Source: Hygrophila difformis (lineage: Eukaryota > Streptophyta > Magnoliopsida > Lamiales > Acanthaceae). Taken from it: a stretch of 64,000 nt of DNA. This document shows positions 48,766 through 59,988 of this stretch, piece by piece. The DNA lies in the NCBI GenBank assembly GCA_030278955.1, contig JAOANR010000014.1:17734068-17798067 (forward strand), given 5' to 3'. A program made the translations under genes and the position numbers. The notes below the pieces were generated by a model, which searched no databases, was not told the origin of the DNA, and was given only the letters and a program-made list of their open reading frames with translations. Numbering within the stretch: the stretch's first letter is position 1; the number at the start of each line of letters is the position of its first letter.

Positions 48766-49015
48766 CTCTCTTCATCCACTTTATTATATTTTGTTTGACT
48801 TTTGATATTTTGTATTGTTCAACTTCAATTCAATTTTATTACAAGCATATAATAAAGAATGTAATCCATCTTGTTAATTTCATCTAATCGTATGGTTTTA
48901 GAAAAATTCAATTTTTTTTAATGTTAACTTTTATATAATTTTGAAATATTAAGTATTAATAATGTGTTTTGAATGGAGTGAAATCATGAAATGTAACATT
49001 TAAAAAATGGGGGAG
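48766..49015. mobile_element. Stowaway-family MITE (degenerate)
   Basis: It starts CTCTCTTCATCCACTT after TA and ends AAATGGGGGAG before TA. The interior carries the local family core (TCTTGTTAATTTCATCTAATC). Confidence 0.6.
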
Positions 49016-50116
49016 TATGTTATATAATTTTCACTTATACATATTAAAAATGTGAACTGTTAAACAAGGACATTCAATTACTTGTCGACACCTAAACGTC
49101 ACTATTTTTTTTTTTTAAAAGTACATTAAATTACCAACAAGAAAATTTAGACCAAATAAAAAGTGGAGGGAGTGGAGTATAAAATACACAAGTGGATGTG
49201 TTTAATTAAAGTATTAGTCCAATTATGAATGAGAAGAGTATGTAGAATAATAATTGCGCCTAATTGGTGCTCAACTTGATACAATTGCAGTGGGGACTGT
49301 GGAGAGTCCCCTCCTCCATCATTTACTATAATTTAATCTACAATACATACTTACATAACATGTACACTTGCAAGAATTAATTCATAAATTGATGACCCAT
49401 GACAGGTCACTACAAGTCTACACAAATGCAGTACTATATTATGTGCATTGTAATGGAATCGTAATTCATCATTTTTATCTCTCCAAAAAAGGGAAACATT
49501 TACAAGGGAATCAATATCAATCAATATAATGAATGAATAATAATGAACCCATACCCACTGCAGTATAATTGTGTGAATGCGATGTTACTGCACTCGAAAT
49601 ATATATAGTGCTATGCAGTTTGATCCACAAAAATATACTATGTACACTCAGAAGCCAGAAAGGGCCTAATTTGGTATAGAAAATAGAATCTTGATTGGTC
49701 CATACATTATTACGCGGTACATTTATAATCAAATTATAGTATGTATAGTAGGTAGGTGTGTTTGTACCACTGGAAGGCTGTCCTCTCCACATGGTTCATT
49801 AAAAGCATCCATATCCACTTGATTGCGGCACAACCACTCACCATATCTATCGGGTTCTTTTATCGTAGGAGGTTTTGAAAAGAAAAAAAAAAAAAAAAAC
49901 AAATTATAATAACAAAAACAAACAAACAAACAAAAAACCCCCCTTCTATTAGTAAAAGAAGTTGTAATTAAAAAGTGTGTTTAATTTAATTACATGTTGG
50001 GTCTTCACCTCCCATCCCAAAAGGTTGGGGTTGGATACTTGGATTCCCACATGTCCCTCTCTTTATAAAAGGATGAATATTTTCATTCATGATTTATCAA
50101 AAAAAAAAAAAAAAAT
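49016..50116. other. Intergenic region
   Basis: No gene. Contains A/T runs (49872-49900) and, at about 50000-50116, the possible 3' end of another short retroposon with an A tail. Confidence 0.35.
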
Positions 50117-50256
50117 TAGGGGATGTGGGTTAAGTCCCTTGACTTCCAATGAAAGGTCGGAGGTTCGATTCCCCACCGGTCCCCTTTCCCCCCTTTTATT
50201 CCCTTTGTAATTTGTGTGGCATGAACTTCAACCACAAATTTCCTACCCTGTATAAA
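50117..50256 (+). mobile_element. tRNA-derived SINE
   Basis: Same family as 35135-35306: GTGGGTTAAGTCCCTTGACTT, a B box GGTTCGATTCC at about 50162-50172, a C-rich body, TTTGTAATTTGTGTGG and an A-rich tail. The left end sits against an A run of the preceding repeat; no duplication identified. Confidence 0.7.
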
Positions 50257-50504
50257 AATAAAAAAAATAAATAAAAAATAAATAAATAAATAGATGAATG
50301 ATTGAGTGCCATACCAAATTAACAACCCACCAAATTAAATACTCTCATGCACACTTGCACACATATATAGAGGCGGACCAAAAAGTTGAGTCATAAGGGC
50401 CCTTCAAAAGTTCTTTGGAATATTTTAGTGTTGTCTTTAACTCTTAAACCCAATAAGTCAATTGGTTGGAAAATTTTGGTTTTTTAGCAAAAGTCAGAGA
50501 AATG

Positions 50505-50630
50505 GTGATAGGAGCCAATCCAAATAAATTACAAACGGATAAAAGAGATGGATACGGGGTGGGTGGGGAATCGAACCCTCAACACTAAGGTTGGAAAATA
50601 TGGACTTAACCGCTTGAGCAAATTTTTTTT
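50505..50630 (-). mobile_element. tRNA-derived SINE, 5' half (reverse)
   Basis: On the minus strand it reads GCTCAAGCGGTTAAGTCC and GGTTCGATTCCCCACCC, the A and B boxes of the same SINE family. The right side is a T run. The 3' part is diverged. Confidence 0.6.
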
Positions 50631-50929
50631 TTTTTTTTCTAAGCTGGAAATAGAGTTTGGAAATGAGCCATTAAAAATGTTTTTTTTTGTTAATGGATTT
50701 TAGGGATGTCTTTGCCCAAAGTTAAAGTACCTTTACATATTTAACTTTTTAATGGAAGAAAATAAATTTGGGTGGTGTTTAATCTAATAATTTTTTTTTT
50801 TTAAAAAAAAAGTAGTGGGACTTGAGATCCTAGCTAGATTCCTTAGTGCGTCCACCTCTCTATATGTATATCTACAATAAATTTTTTTTTAAAAAAAAAG
50901 TACTAGTATTAACTCAACGGGATTGGGAC

Positions 50930-51112
50930 TTACCCTATCCCCACCCGACCCCCTATTCCTTAGTGATAAGTCCCCGATTTCCAACTTATAGTTTGGGGGT
51001 TAGAATCCCCACCCGACCCCATTTCCCTCTCTTTTGTTCTATTTGTAATTTATATGATATGAACTCCCACCACTCATTTTCCAGACCTTTAATGGCTCAT
51101 AAAAAAAAAACT
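50930..51112 (+). mobile_element. tRNA-derived SINE (diverged)
   Basis: GTGATAAGTCCCCGATTTCC and GGGGGTTAGAATCCCCACC correspond to diverged A and B box regions. The tail TATTTGTAATTTATATG, CATGAACTCCCACCAC-like body and terminal A run match the family. Confidence 0.55.
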
Positions 51113-51664
51113 CAAACTCCGAATGAGTCCAAAAATTTATACTTATATAATGTTAAAATTTAAAAATTCAAAATTTGGGGACAAAGGTGTGAATTACATT
51201 AATACTCGTGTGGGCTTCTACATTTAGACTAACAGTCCCTAATATCAAGTTTCAAGAGTCCCTCTTCCAAACTACCCCTAATACTATTATAGACTAGCAG
51301 TCCAATTGCTTCGTTTGAATTTAAGATTTACTGTATACAAAATGTTGAATTGCTATTTAAAAGGGGTATGGATTGTTTAGTGGGCTTAGGCTCATCCAGA
51401 AAAAAAAAAAAAAAAAAGAATAAAAAAGGTATGGATTGAATGCATGCATGCATATTTTATATATGTGATGTGAGAGATGTTTCGTGTGATGGAAAAATAT
51501 TATGTGCGCGTATGATAGAAGAATATGTGATGTGATGTGATGTTCTATGTAATGGGAGAAGTTTCTTATGTGATGTGCACGTGCAAATGTTGTACCGTGA
51601 CTGGATTGATTTAAAAGTGCTAAACTAGTTAATGTTATAAATATTTATATTTAGCACTTTGTTT

Positions 51665-51835
51665 TTGGTGAACAAGCTTGTACATGTTACGAAAATGGTA
51701 GTGGGAGCACATATATAATACTACATACATTACAAATGGACAAATAGAAGAGATGGTGGGACCGGACGGAAAATTAAACTCCAAACCTAAAGACCGGAAG
51801 TCAGGAACTTGACCGCTTGAGAAGTCTCATCACTT
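51665..51835 (-). mobile_element. tRNA-derived SINE (reverse, diverged)
   Basis: The minus strand reads ACTTCTCAAGCGGTCAAG and GGAGTTTAATTTTCC in the positions of A and B boxes. The B box has lost its GGTTCGA core. Confidence 0.45.
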
Positions 51836-52156
51836 TTGAGTGGTAATTTAAGATTGATGAATGAAAATTCAGAAACTTTGTATAGACTAGTACTTCATTA
51901 ATTAACCTCAATCTAATCTAATTAATAATAACGCTAATCTCCCATCTGTATGATGCTGATATTGGTTATGCATGTTGGCAACTGCCACTGCAGACCTTCA
52001 GAGTTGAGAGTGATCGATGCTACGATAATGAAATTAATTAATTTTTTTGACATCTAATTAAAAAGTAAAATTACATTAATTATACTAATATTTTATACTT
52101 CTAAATTACGACTATTATAATCACCTCAATTCACTTTGAATTTAATTTCAATATAA
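51836..52156. other. Short spacer
   Basis: AT-rich, nothing recognised. Confidence 0.4.
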
Positions 52157-52158
52157 TA

Positions 52159-52417
52159 CTCCCTCCGTCCCACAATAATGTTCTCATTTGACTTTTTGAC
52201 ACTGTTCATTGTTCAACTTTGACTCGATATTATTGTAATTATATATTTGAAAAAAATAGTCGAGTTCGGTCTTGTTAGATTCGTCTAATCGTATAGTTTT
52301 AGAATATATATTTTACATAATTTCTACTTGTATATATTTTAAGATGTTAATAATTTAAAAAGTGCATTGGATTGTGTGCATAAATGAAATGAGAACATTA
52401 TTGTGGGACGGAGGGAG
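52159..52417. mobile_element. Stowaway MITE, complete (259 bp)
   Basis: Perfect-looking TIRs: CTCCCTCCGTCCCACAATAA at the left and its complement at the right. TA at 52157-52158 and 52418-52419. Best reference copy of the family seen throughout this window. It directly abuts the duplication of the MULE-like element to its right. Confidence 0.9.
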
Positions 52418-52418
52418 T

Positions 52419-52427
52419 ACTAATTAT
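52419..52427. repeat. 9-bp TSD of MULE-like copy 4 (left)
   Basis: ACTAATTAT, identical to 54251-54259. Confidence 0.8.
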
Positions 52428-52630
52428 GGCTTTGGTTAGGGTGCTGTGATCCATGTCTCTTGATGTACTGTGGCACATCCAAGCCATTGATGAAATATTG
52501 AAATCAATGGCTAAGATTAATACAAGGGGTACTATTGTAATTTCAATAAGATCCAAATAATCTCTATTCATTTTTCTCAACTCTCATGCTCATACTTCTC
52601 TCTCCCTCATAATCTATTTTTTCTTTTTGG

Positions 52631-52989
52631 AATTTCTAAAATTTGATAGGAAATTTAGATTACTTGTATCGAGTAGGTAGATTTTCATATAAAGAACGTC
52701 AAAATTCGAGTTCGTTTGAGAAAGTTAGAGTCATTTGAAGTTAATTGCGATTTTAAAAAACGTAGCATTTACATTTCAGCGATGGTGGCTTTGCAATTCA
52801 GCGACGGGAGCTTTACAATTCAGCGACATAGAGCATGTATTTCAGCGACATAGCCTATACAACATAGTTTTTATGACAAACTTCAAATGACTCTAACTTT
52901 TTCAAATGAGCTCGGATTTGGACGTTCTTCATATGAAAATCTATCTACTCAACACAAGGAATTTAAATATCCTACCAAAATTTAGAAAG
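52631..52989. repeat. Hairpin unit 1 of MULE-like copy 4
   Basis: Arms 52631-52743 and about 52878-52989 are nearly complementary along their whole length (for example GTTAGAGTCATTTGAAGTT against AACTTCAAATGACTCTAAC). The loop holds four TTCAGCGA motifs. Confidence 0.8.
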
Positions 52990-53071
52990 TCTAATCAGAT
53001 AAATATCATATTTTTAAAATAACGAGAATAAGATATCATTTCCTTTAAAAATCTGGTATTTATCAATTTGT

Positions 53072-53475
53072 AATTTCAAAAATATGATAGGAAATTTAAA
53101 TTTCTTGCATCGAGTAGATAGATTTTTATATAAAGAATGTGAAAATACGAGTTTATTTGAGAAAGTTAGAGCCATTTGAAGTTCATTGCGATTTTCAGAA
53201 ACACAGCCTTTATATTTCAGCGACGGTGGCTATGTAATTCAGCGACCGGGGGCTTTACAATTCAGCGACGGAGGCTTTACAATTCAGCGACGGAGGCGTT
53301 ATAATTTAGCGATATAGCCTATTCATTTCAGCGACGTAGCCAATACAACAAAATTTATGTGACAAACTTCAAATGGCTCTAACTTTCTCAAACGAACTCG
53401 GATTTGGACGTTCTTTATATAAAAATTTATCTACTCAATGCAATGAATTTAAATATCCTCTCAGATTTTAGAAAT
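53072..53475. repeat. Hairpin unit 2 of MULE-like copy 4
   Basis: Arms about 53072-53184 and 53362-53475, same arm sequence family as unit 1. The loop has at least five TTCAGCGA motifs. Confidence 0.75.
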
Positions 53476-53555
53476 TATAAACATGTAAATATCATATTTT
53501 CAAAACAACGAGCATAAGATATCTTTTCTTTTAAAAATCTGGTATTTATCTATTT

Positions 53556-53940
53556 GTAATTTCCAAAATTTTATGGGAAATTTAGATTTATTGCATCGAG
53601 TAGGTAGATTTTCATATAAAGAACGTCAAAATTCGAGTTCGTTTGAGAAAGTTAGAGACATTTGAAGTGCATTACGATTTTCAAAAATACAGTCTTTACA
53701 TTTCAGCGACGGTGGCTATGTAATTCAGCGACGAAACCTTTACAATTCAGCGATGGAGACATTACAATTCAGCGACATAGCCTATGCATTTCAACGACGT
53801 AGTATATAGAACAAAATTTATATTACAAACTTCAAATGGCTCTAACTTTCTCAAATGAGCTCGGATTTGGACGTTCTTTATATGAAAATTTATCTACTTG
53901 ATGCAAGAAATCTAAATATCCGATCATATTTTAGAAATTC
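53556..53940. repeat. Hairpin unit 3 of MULE-like copy 4
   Basis: Arms about 53556-53670 and 53823-53940, same arm family. The loop has TTCAGCGA motifs. Confidence 0.75.
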
Positions 53941-54250
53941 AAAATAAAAAAATAGCAATTTAAGAGAATGAAAGATTGACGAGTGAAAGAGATGAATAAA
54001 GATAATTTCTCTATTATTATGCCATGAATTGTGTCAAAAGAGGGCTAACTTATGCAAATTTTTTATATGATCTTTATTTAAGGATAGAAATCACTAAATT
54101 GATTTTGTGAATGATTTTATTACTAAAGATAATTATTTATGTTTGACAATTCTACCCTTTTTATTTTATAGCCATTGGATATTTTTGTATGGTTGAGATG
54201 ATTTGTCTTGATGTACTACCATTCACATTGGTAGTACCATAACCATTCCC

Positions 54251-54259
54251 ACTAATTAT
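54251..54259. repeat. 9-bp TSD of MULE-like copy 4 (right)
   Basis: ACTAATTAT, identical to 52419-52427. Confidence 0.8.
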
Positions 54260-55119
54260 CATATGGTTTTTGTTTTCTCGAACTAGTACCATTAACGTAA
54301 CATCAGTACATCACTATTTTCGTCATTATCTAATTCTATCAAAATTTTTTTTTTCTTTTTCTTTTTACCTTTTTACTAATCTTATTAGTGTATGTCATTA
54401 CTCATTAGACTTCAAGTTTCCTTTAGCATTAATGTTTGTTTTTTTTTTTCACCTCCTATTCCCAATTCTACCCTATCATTCAATAATTTTTGTGACAAAA
54501 ATGATTTATTCTTAGCGGCTTAATTATTGTGTCAATTCATAATCAAAATCCATTTATTTTTTTTAAAAATAAATTTTCTTGATATATTGGGCTCAAGACA
54601 TCACAAAATTCATTTTCTTCCGTCAAAAGTTTAATTTTCAAAAAATTATTTGGCTAAAAGCATCATTAAAATATATTTTCTTTTTCCCCAATCCAAACCA
54701 GGTTGAAGGACCCCCATAACAAAAATTTTGGGTCAGATAACACCTTTGAAAAAATTTATCAATCCACCAATTAGCATGATGACCTAATTTTAGATCTTTC
54801 AAGCTAATTAGGAGTATTAGCTTATAAATTTGGCCCTCCATCCAAGTATTTCAAACAACTTCACTTTTTCATTATACATCAATTTCTTTTTCTGTCACAT
54901 CATCAAGTTTATCTCCAATAAATATCTTTTAAAATTGTTTTAAAATAAGTGATTTATTTACATATTTAGTAAAATAAAATAGTTGGAAAAGTAAGAAAAA
55001 GAGTAAGAATGTGGGATGTGAGGGAAAATGAAACATAGAAAAAGATTTATTGACAAACATGCAACAACGTAATAATTTTATACTCAATTCTTTCCTAAAT
55101 ACACGCTGCATTTCACTTT
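54260..55119. other. Intergenic AT-rich region
   Basis: T-rich stretches and no gene. No repeat family recognised. Confidence 0.4.
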
Positions 55120-55424
55120 TTTTTTTTTTTTTTATACAATCCAATGTATATATTTTAAATACTAATAATTCAAATTGTGTAGAAGTAAAAATTATAAGAA
55201 GTCGATATTTTTAATTTGCGTAATTAGACGAATCCAAGAACATTTAACTTGCACTACAAGAAAAAAAGAAATTTGCGAGTAACATTTCCGAGTACTTGTA
55301 CTCGGAATTTTTCGAGTATTTCCACGGTCCTCGGTAATACTACTCGGAAAACGAGATTTTTCTGTGTTGTCCTTAAGGGTGAACAGTTAAAATTCAAATG
55401 GGGCTACTAAATGAAACGGAGGAG
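55120..55424. mobile_element. Stowaway-family copy interrupted by a CACTA-like insert
   Basis: The family core (AATTAGACGAATCCAAGAA) lies left of 55252 and the terminal AAACGGAGGAG before TA lies at 55424. The two parts are separated by 55252-55370. The left end is not well preserved. Confidence 0.5.
55252..55370. mobile_element. Miniature CACTA-like element (about 119 bp)
   Basis: It begins CACTACAAGAAAAAAAGAAA, the standard terminus of plant CACTA (En/Spm) elements, and ends TTTTTCTGTGTTGT, a decayed inverted copy. The centre has short CGAGTA/TACTCGG inverted units. It lies inside a Stowaway-family copy. Confidence 0.6.
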
Positions 55425-55539
55425 TAACTTGTCTCTAAGGGTGAACGATTTCTAAAAAGAAATTTGTCAAAAAAAAAAAAAAGGAGGTCCAGTTTAAAAG
55501 TTTGTCACATAAACATATCAATAATAATGCCTCATACTA

Positions 55540-55800
55540 CCTCCTCCGTATTCATAGGTTTACACTACTTAATACAGGCACGCATGCCGATGCACATTTT
55601 CAATGATTAATAACCTAAATTGTGTACAATAAAAAATTTATATAAAGTTGATATTCTAAAACTACAAATTTAGACGAATCTAACAAGATCTCACTTGATT
55701 ATATTTTTTCTTCCATAACTATAATAAAAATTTTAGACAAAGTTAAATAATGAACAGTGTAAAGAATACCAATGTTGCAAATCTATGAATACGGTGGGAG
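55540..55800. mobile_element. Stowaway MITE (261 bp)
   Basis: It starts CCTCCTCCGTATTCATAGG and ends CTATGAATACGGTGGGAG, with TA at 55538-55539 and 55801-55802. Same internal core as 52159-52417. Confidence 0.8.
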
Positions 55801-55855
55801 TATTATACATGCACTTAACGTGCACCTGCCTGCATGGATGATTACCTATATACTA

Positions 55856-56115
55856 CTCCATTCGTTTCAAAATGAATATAACGTTTTGACTTTTTTTTAC
55901 TATTTATTGTAGCACTTTGACTTCTATTTTTGTTATAGTTATACAAGAAAAATATAGCTAAATGAGATCTTGTTGTATTTGTCTCATCTTGTAGTAGCTT
56001 TTAAATATCAAATTTACAATTTTTACTTGTACCGAATTTGAGTTATTAATCGTTTAAAATATATATTGGCATAGGCGCAGAGGAAAAATGTTACATTTAA
56101 AAAGAAATGGATAAA
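55856..56115. mobile_element. Stowaway-family MITE
   Basis: It starts CTCCATTCGTTTCAAAATG after TA, ends GAAATGGATAAAG before TA, and has the family core inside. Termini are diverged. Confidence 0.6.
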
Positions 56116-56431
56116 GTACTATACGTTACTCTTAGTTTCATCACCTAACTAACTACAATGAGCAATAGTAACATAATGCAAGAAAGAGCGGTGTTTACTA
56201 GTAATAAATCATACTTCGTATAGCATAACTAAATCTGGACATAAATTAAATGAAACTGCAAACCCATTAACTTTCAATGCATTCAATTCCCCCAACCGCC
56301 CTCTTGCTGACAGTAAACTCATGTCCCTTCCATTGTCCCATCGGGCCATCTGCCATCCCCATTTCTGAGTATGGTTTTCTTTAATTTGGACCATTCCCAC
56401 TATAACCCATTGTACTCAATTAAGTAATGGT

Positions 56432-56976
56432 TAGGGTTGGGAATAGATCAGGCTACCGGACAGGGGTCTATGGCCTAGTCTAGGTCAGACCAGACTTTTT
56501 CTATAGATATGTTAGGCTTAGGCCGTCAGACTTTATAAATAGTTTATTAGGCCTACCAGACCGGCATATTTATCATTGTTATTAGTATGTTTACGTTTAC
56601 TGCATAGGAGTATGCGATATTATTAAACTTTATGTAGGAGTAATTATTAATTTTATCTTATATAGGTTTTTAAAATATTTATAATTCTTTCCCCGTAGAT
56701 AAATAGTCGTGGATGAAAACTTGCTCAAATGCACATATTCATGTCTTTCAACCTTATTATTACATACATGCGTATATAAACGAATTTTAGCTTCATTTTG
56801 AAATAGGCTTAAAAGCTTTTAAATAGGTCGGCCTATTTAAATAAATATACCAAGTTTAGGTCTATAAAATATGCCTATCAAAATTCATAGGCCAGACTTG
56901 AACCTTAAAAAAACGACAAAGGCCTAGGCTTGTGCCTAGGCCGTACAAGTCTAGGCCTAGCCTATTTCCATACCTA
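56432..56976. mobile_element. hAT-like MITE rich in AGGCCTA units, diverged copy (545 bp)
   Basis: It starts TAGGGTTGGGAATAGATCAGG and ends GCCTATTTCCATACCTA. It belongs to the family seen better at 59997-60393. The flanking 8 bp, GTAATGGT and GTTACAGT, match at five positions. Confidence 0.6.
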
Positions 56977-57338
56977 GTTACAGTGCAGACACTCATCAAA
57001 GCTGTACCTGCTGAATGAGGCCCGCTTAATTGAAAGTTATGGCATAGACCGGACTTGCAACTTTGGTGGTGAGATCATTTATAAAGTCGTATACATCACT
57101 CAGTGGGAATATATAACATATCATGACACATCACTTATAAGGTCGTATACACCACTTATAAAGTTGTAAACATTACTTGGTGAGGAGACATTACTTCTGG
57201 GGCCTAGCTCACTTAAACGGTTGTAGACATCACTCGGTGGGATACATCACTTCTTGGGCATGACACATCATAACTACAGAATCCAGCAAGATTTCCCTTG
57301 ATTATGTTTTATCTTAAGCCATATCCCACTACAATTGC

Positions 57339-57374
<36 letters not shown>

Positions 57375-57438
57375 GTATTAATGATCACCACCTAACTGCA
57401 GCATAGCATATGCATGGTCTGATGGTCTTCCCACTTGT
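56977..57438. other. Upstream region of the lipid-transfer protein gene
   Basis: It contains degenerate repeats of a GTCGTATACATCACT-like unit at 57070-57260 and a TTA microsatellite at 57340-57373. Beyond these lies the promoter. Confidence 0.5.
57340..57373. repeat. (TTA)n microsatellite
   Basis: At least ten TTA units, about 150 bp upstream of the lipid-transfer protein start codon. Confidence 0.85.
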
Positions 57439-57446
57439 ATATATAT
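57439..57446 (+). promoter_or_regulatory. Putative TATA box of the lipid-transfer protein gene
   Basis: TATATATA lies about 80 nt before the ATG at 57527, a usual distance for a plant gene with a short 5' UTR. Confidence 0.5.
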
Positions 57447-57526
57447 CGACAAGAGTATTGCCAACACACTCACCTCGACCATAACTTCAATTGAATCAAT
57501 CAATTCAATTAAGCAATTGTGTAGAA

Positions 57527-57889
57527 ATGGGTTGCACATTCAGGGCAATTTCACTGCCAATTTTCCTAGTTGTTATGATGATCGGAGGAATGGTGGTGGA
57601 AGAGGCGCAGGCGCAGCCTCTGTCGTGCGGGACGGTGACGCTGACCTTGGCTCCATGCTTTGAGTACGTTCTGGGCGGCGGCGTCGTGCCGCCGAACTGC
57701 TGCGCCGGCGTGGTCAACCTCTACAGGGTCGCCAACACAACTCCGGCGCGCCGTACCGTGTGTGACTGCCTCAAAGGGATCACCAGAACCGCCTCTCCTA
57801 ACGCCGTTCAAAATGCTAAGCTTCTCCCTAAAAAATGTGGCGTCAACATCCCCTACACAATCTCCCCCACCATTGACTGCAAAAAGTAA
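57527..57889 (+). CDS. Non-specific lipid-transfer protein, type 1 (120 aa)
   Basis: Intronless small secreted protein. An N-terminal signal peptide (hydrophobic SLPIFLVVMMIGGMVV, cleavage likely after AQA) is followed by a mature chain of about 90 residues with the eight-Cys pattern C-x9-C-x13-CC-x19-CxC-x22-C-x13-C, as in type 1 nsLTPs. The protein folds as four helices around a hydrophobic cavity that binds fatty acyl chains, and is exported to the apoplast, with roles in cuticle formation and defence. The Met at 57527 is used because it starts the signal peptide and no in-frame ATG lies nearby upstream. Codon use is GC-richer than the flanks. Confidence 0.92.
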   Translation: MGCTFRAISLPIFLVVMMIGGMVVEEAQAQPLSCGTVTLTLAPCFEYVLGGGVVPPNCCAGVVNLYRVANTTPARRTVCDCLKGITRTASPNAVQNAKLLPKKCGVNIPYTISPTIDCKK

Positions 57890-57914
57890 TTCTTTATGTT
57901 AAATGCTAATGCTT

Positions 57915-57961
57915 TTTTTAGTTTTTTTTTTTTTTAGTTTTTTTAGTTTTTTTTTTTTTTT

Positions 57962-58001
<40 letters not shown>
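57915..58001. repeat. T-rich homopolymer tract after the lipid-transfer protein gene
   Basis: Runs of T broken by single AG steps, starting about 25 nt after the stop codon, hence within the probable 3' UTR. Confidence 0.8.
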
Positions 58002-58002
<1 letters not shown>

Positions 58003-58484
58003 TAGTGCATGTGGAATAATTTTGAATTCTTTTTGTGGCAGGGTGTATTAATGGCGGAGGACACGCGTAAAATGTTGCTGGGCTGGATGTGCGGCCCATG
58101 ATCCAGTTAGCTTGTTAATGGGCCTGTCTGTTCTAAATCTATATGGGCCGACCCATATTTTTTGTATTTTCGGAACGTCTTTGTCTGGTCACCGCTCTCC
58201 TGTTTTTTGTTCCATCTTAATTATTATTCGTAATTCAAAAAAAAGAAAAAAAGAAAAAAGAAGTCTATGTATGAATCTATATGAATTATGAATATTGAAC
58301 TGTCTCTACATGAATTATGAAATTGGCCTGCAGTATGCAGATCGAGCAGCGCAAACACTGCACATATATCCACTGTTATTATTTATTGCAAACAATTAAA
58401 TAAATCGTGAAAATAAATCACAAATAATTGAAAAAAAAAACTTGATTAATATTTAAAACACATGAAATTCACAAAATAACAATT

Positions 58485-58597
58485 GGATTGAGCCCCTGTA
58501 TAGAAAGAATTCTCAGTGAAAAAAAATAAAAATTGAATTGAGCCCCTGTATAGAAAGAATTCTCAGTGAAAAAAAAAAAAAATTGGATTGAGCCCCT
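58485..58597. repeat. Tandem repeat, about 54 bp x 2
   Basis: TTGAGCCCCTGTATAGAAAG followed by AATTCTCAGTG and an A run occurs twice, then a partial third copy starts at about 58582. Confidence 0.8.
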
Positions 58598-59226
58598 AGG
58601 CACATACAGCCCCACATATGCCTTTTTGATATTTACCGTACAGTCGCAACTTCTCACTCCTTAGCTTTGATTGCAAATGTTTGGGAGCGAACAACTAGAG
58701 ATTTGAAAGCGGATTTGTTTGCTCCAGACATCTATGTAAGTTGATTATTTTTCGTGGATCGTTTAAGGATTCATTAATAAAGAGTATAAAATATAATCTT
58801 GACAAGTTTGCAAATTTTGTCACTATTTGTTGGATTTGGCTATTTGCTTGTGAATGATAAATCAATTCTTTCTTTTTATTATTTGGACATAGGTAATAAA
58901 TCTAGATGTGCACATAATTATTTTGTTTGGCAATTTTATTTAATTTTATTTGCAATTGTACACACATTCATTTTCTACTTGTTCAGCAAAAATAAATTCT
59001 ACACACATTCATCAATATTCACGATAGCTATATTCATGATTGCTTAAAAAATTTCATTAAAATTTTCTCTAATAATGTTTTTTTTCTCTTACTATTCAAA
59101 TAATATTTGTGTGGTATGGGCCCTAAAAGTATTAAATTATTGATTAAATTATTAAATTATTAATAAATTAAATGAAGCCTCTTTTCAGAATCTCATTAAA
59201 TTTCACTCTTCTCTAACTTCAGCTCC

Positions 59227-59227
<1 letters not shown>

Positions 59228-59272
<45 letters not shown>
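59228..59272. repeat. (AAT)n microsatellite
   Basis: About fifteen perfect AAT units. Confidence 0.85.
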
Positions 59273-59273
<1 letters not shown>

Positions 59274-59369
59274 TTTGCCACAACATTTTATCTTTAGTGA
59301 AAGAAAAATTATACCATATTTATCCCATTTAACTTGTCTTTTTTGTTTTAAAAAAAAAGTTTTTACACA

Positions 59370-59601
59370 TTATTCAATACACTTTCTAAACTGCTAAAAT
59401 CTCAAAATATGTACAACAAAATATTATGTAAAATATATATATTTTAAAAGCACATGATTATATGGTTATAACAAGACCCAACTCGACTACTTTTTTTTTC
59501 AAATATATACTTGCAATCAAATTAAATCAAGGTTCAACAATAAACAGTACCAAAAAGTCAAATAGGAACAACTTACCTAGAAGTGACTAGGACAGAGGGA
59601 G
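59370..59601. mobile_element. Stowaway-family fragment
   Basis: Family interior followed by GGACAGAGGGAG and TA; left terminus not preserved. Confidence 0.45.
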
Positions 59602-59988
59602 TAATATATAATTTATTTTTTAATTACTTAGAAAATGAGATTCAATATAATTGGCATTCATTAATATAATTACTGACCCTATACTTATCTTATAATATAA
59701 TTCCTCCGTCTTTGAAAAATTCCAACAAAACTGTATTTTACACAATTCAATATATATTTTAATATTCTAAAACTATGTAATTAGACGAATTTAACAATAT
59801 ATCACTTGAGTATGTTTTATTTTATGTAACTATGTGTTAAAAAGTCGAATAATAATAATAATAATAAATATTGTGGATTATATAGTTGGAGTTACAAAAG
59901 CTTTTACAATGCCATTCTATCTTCTTTAATTGGTGAATGAAAGATTTCAACCGTTTAGAAGTGGTCCAAAAATAACTTTCGAGGTATG

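Larger units (their letters stand above)
52428..54250. mobile_element. MULE-like TTCAGCGA element, copy 4, with three tandem hairpins (1823 bp)
   Basis: The left end GGCTTTGGTTAGGGTGCTG and the complement of the right end, GGGAATGGTTATGGTACTACC, are inverted relatives of the termini of copies 1-3. The 9-bp duplication ACTAATTAT flanks it. Inside, three units of about 380-420 bp each have long inverted arms (about 110 bp) around a loop carrying TTCAGCGA repeats and the words GGTGGCT/GGAGGCTTTACA. No transposase. Flank motifs TGATGTACTG and GCACATCCAAG resemble the other copies. Confidence 0.8.
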
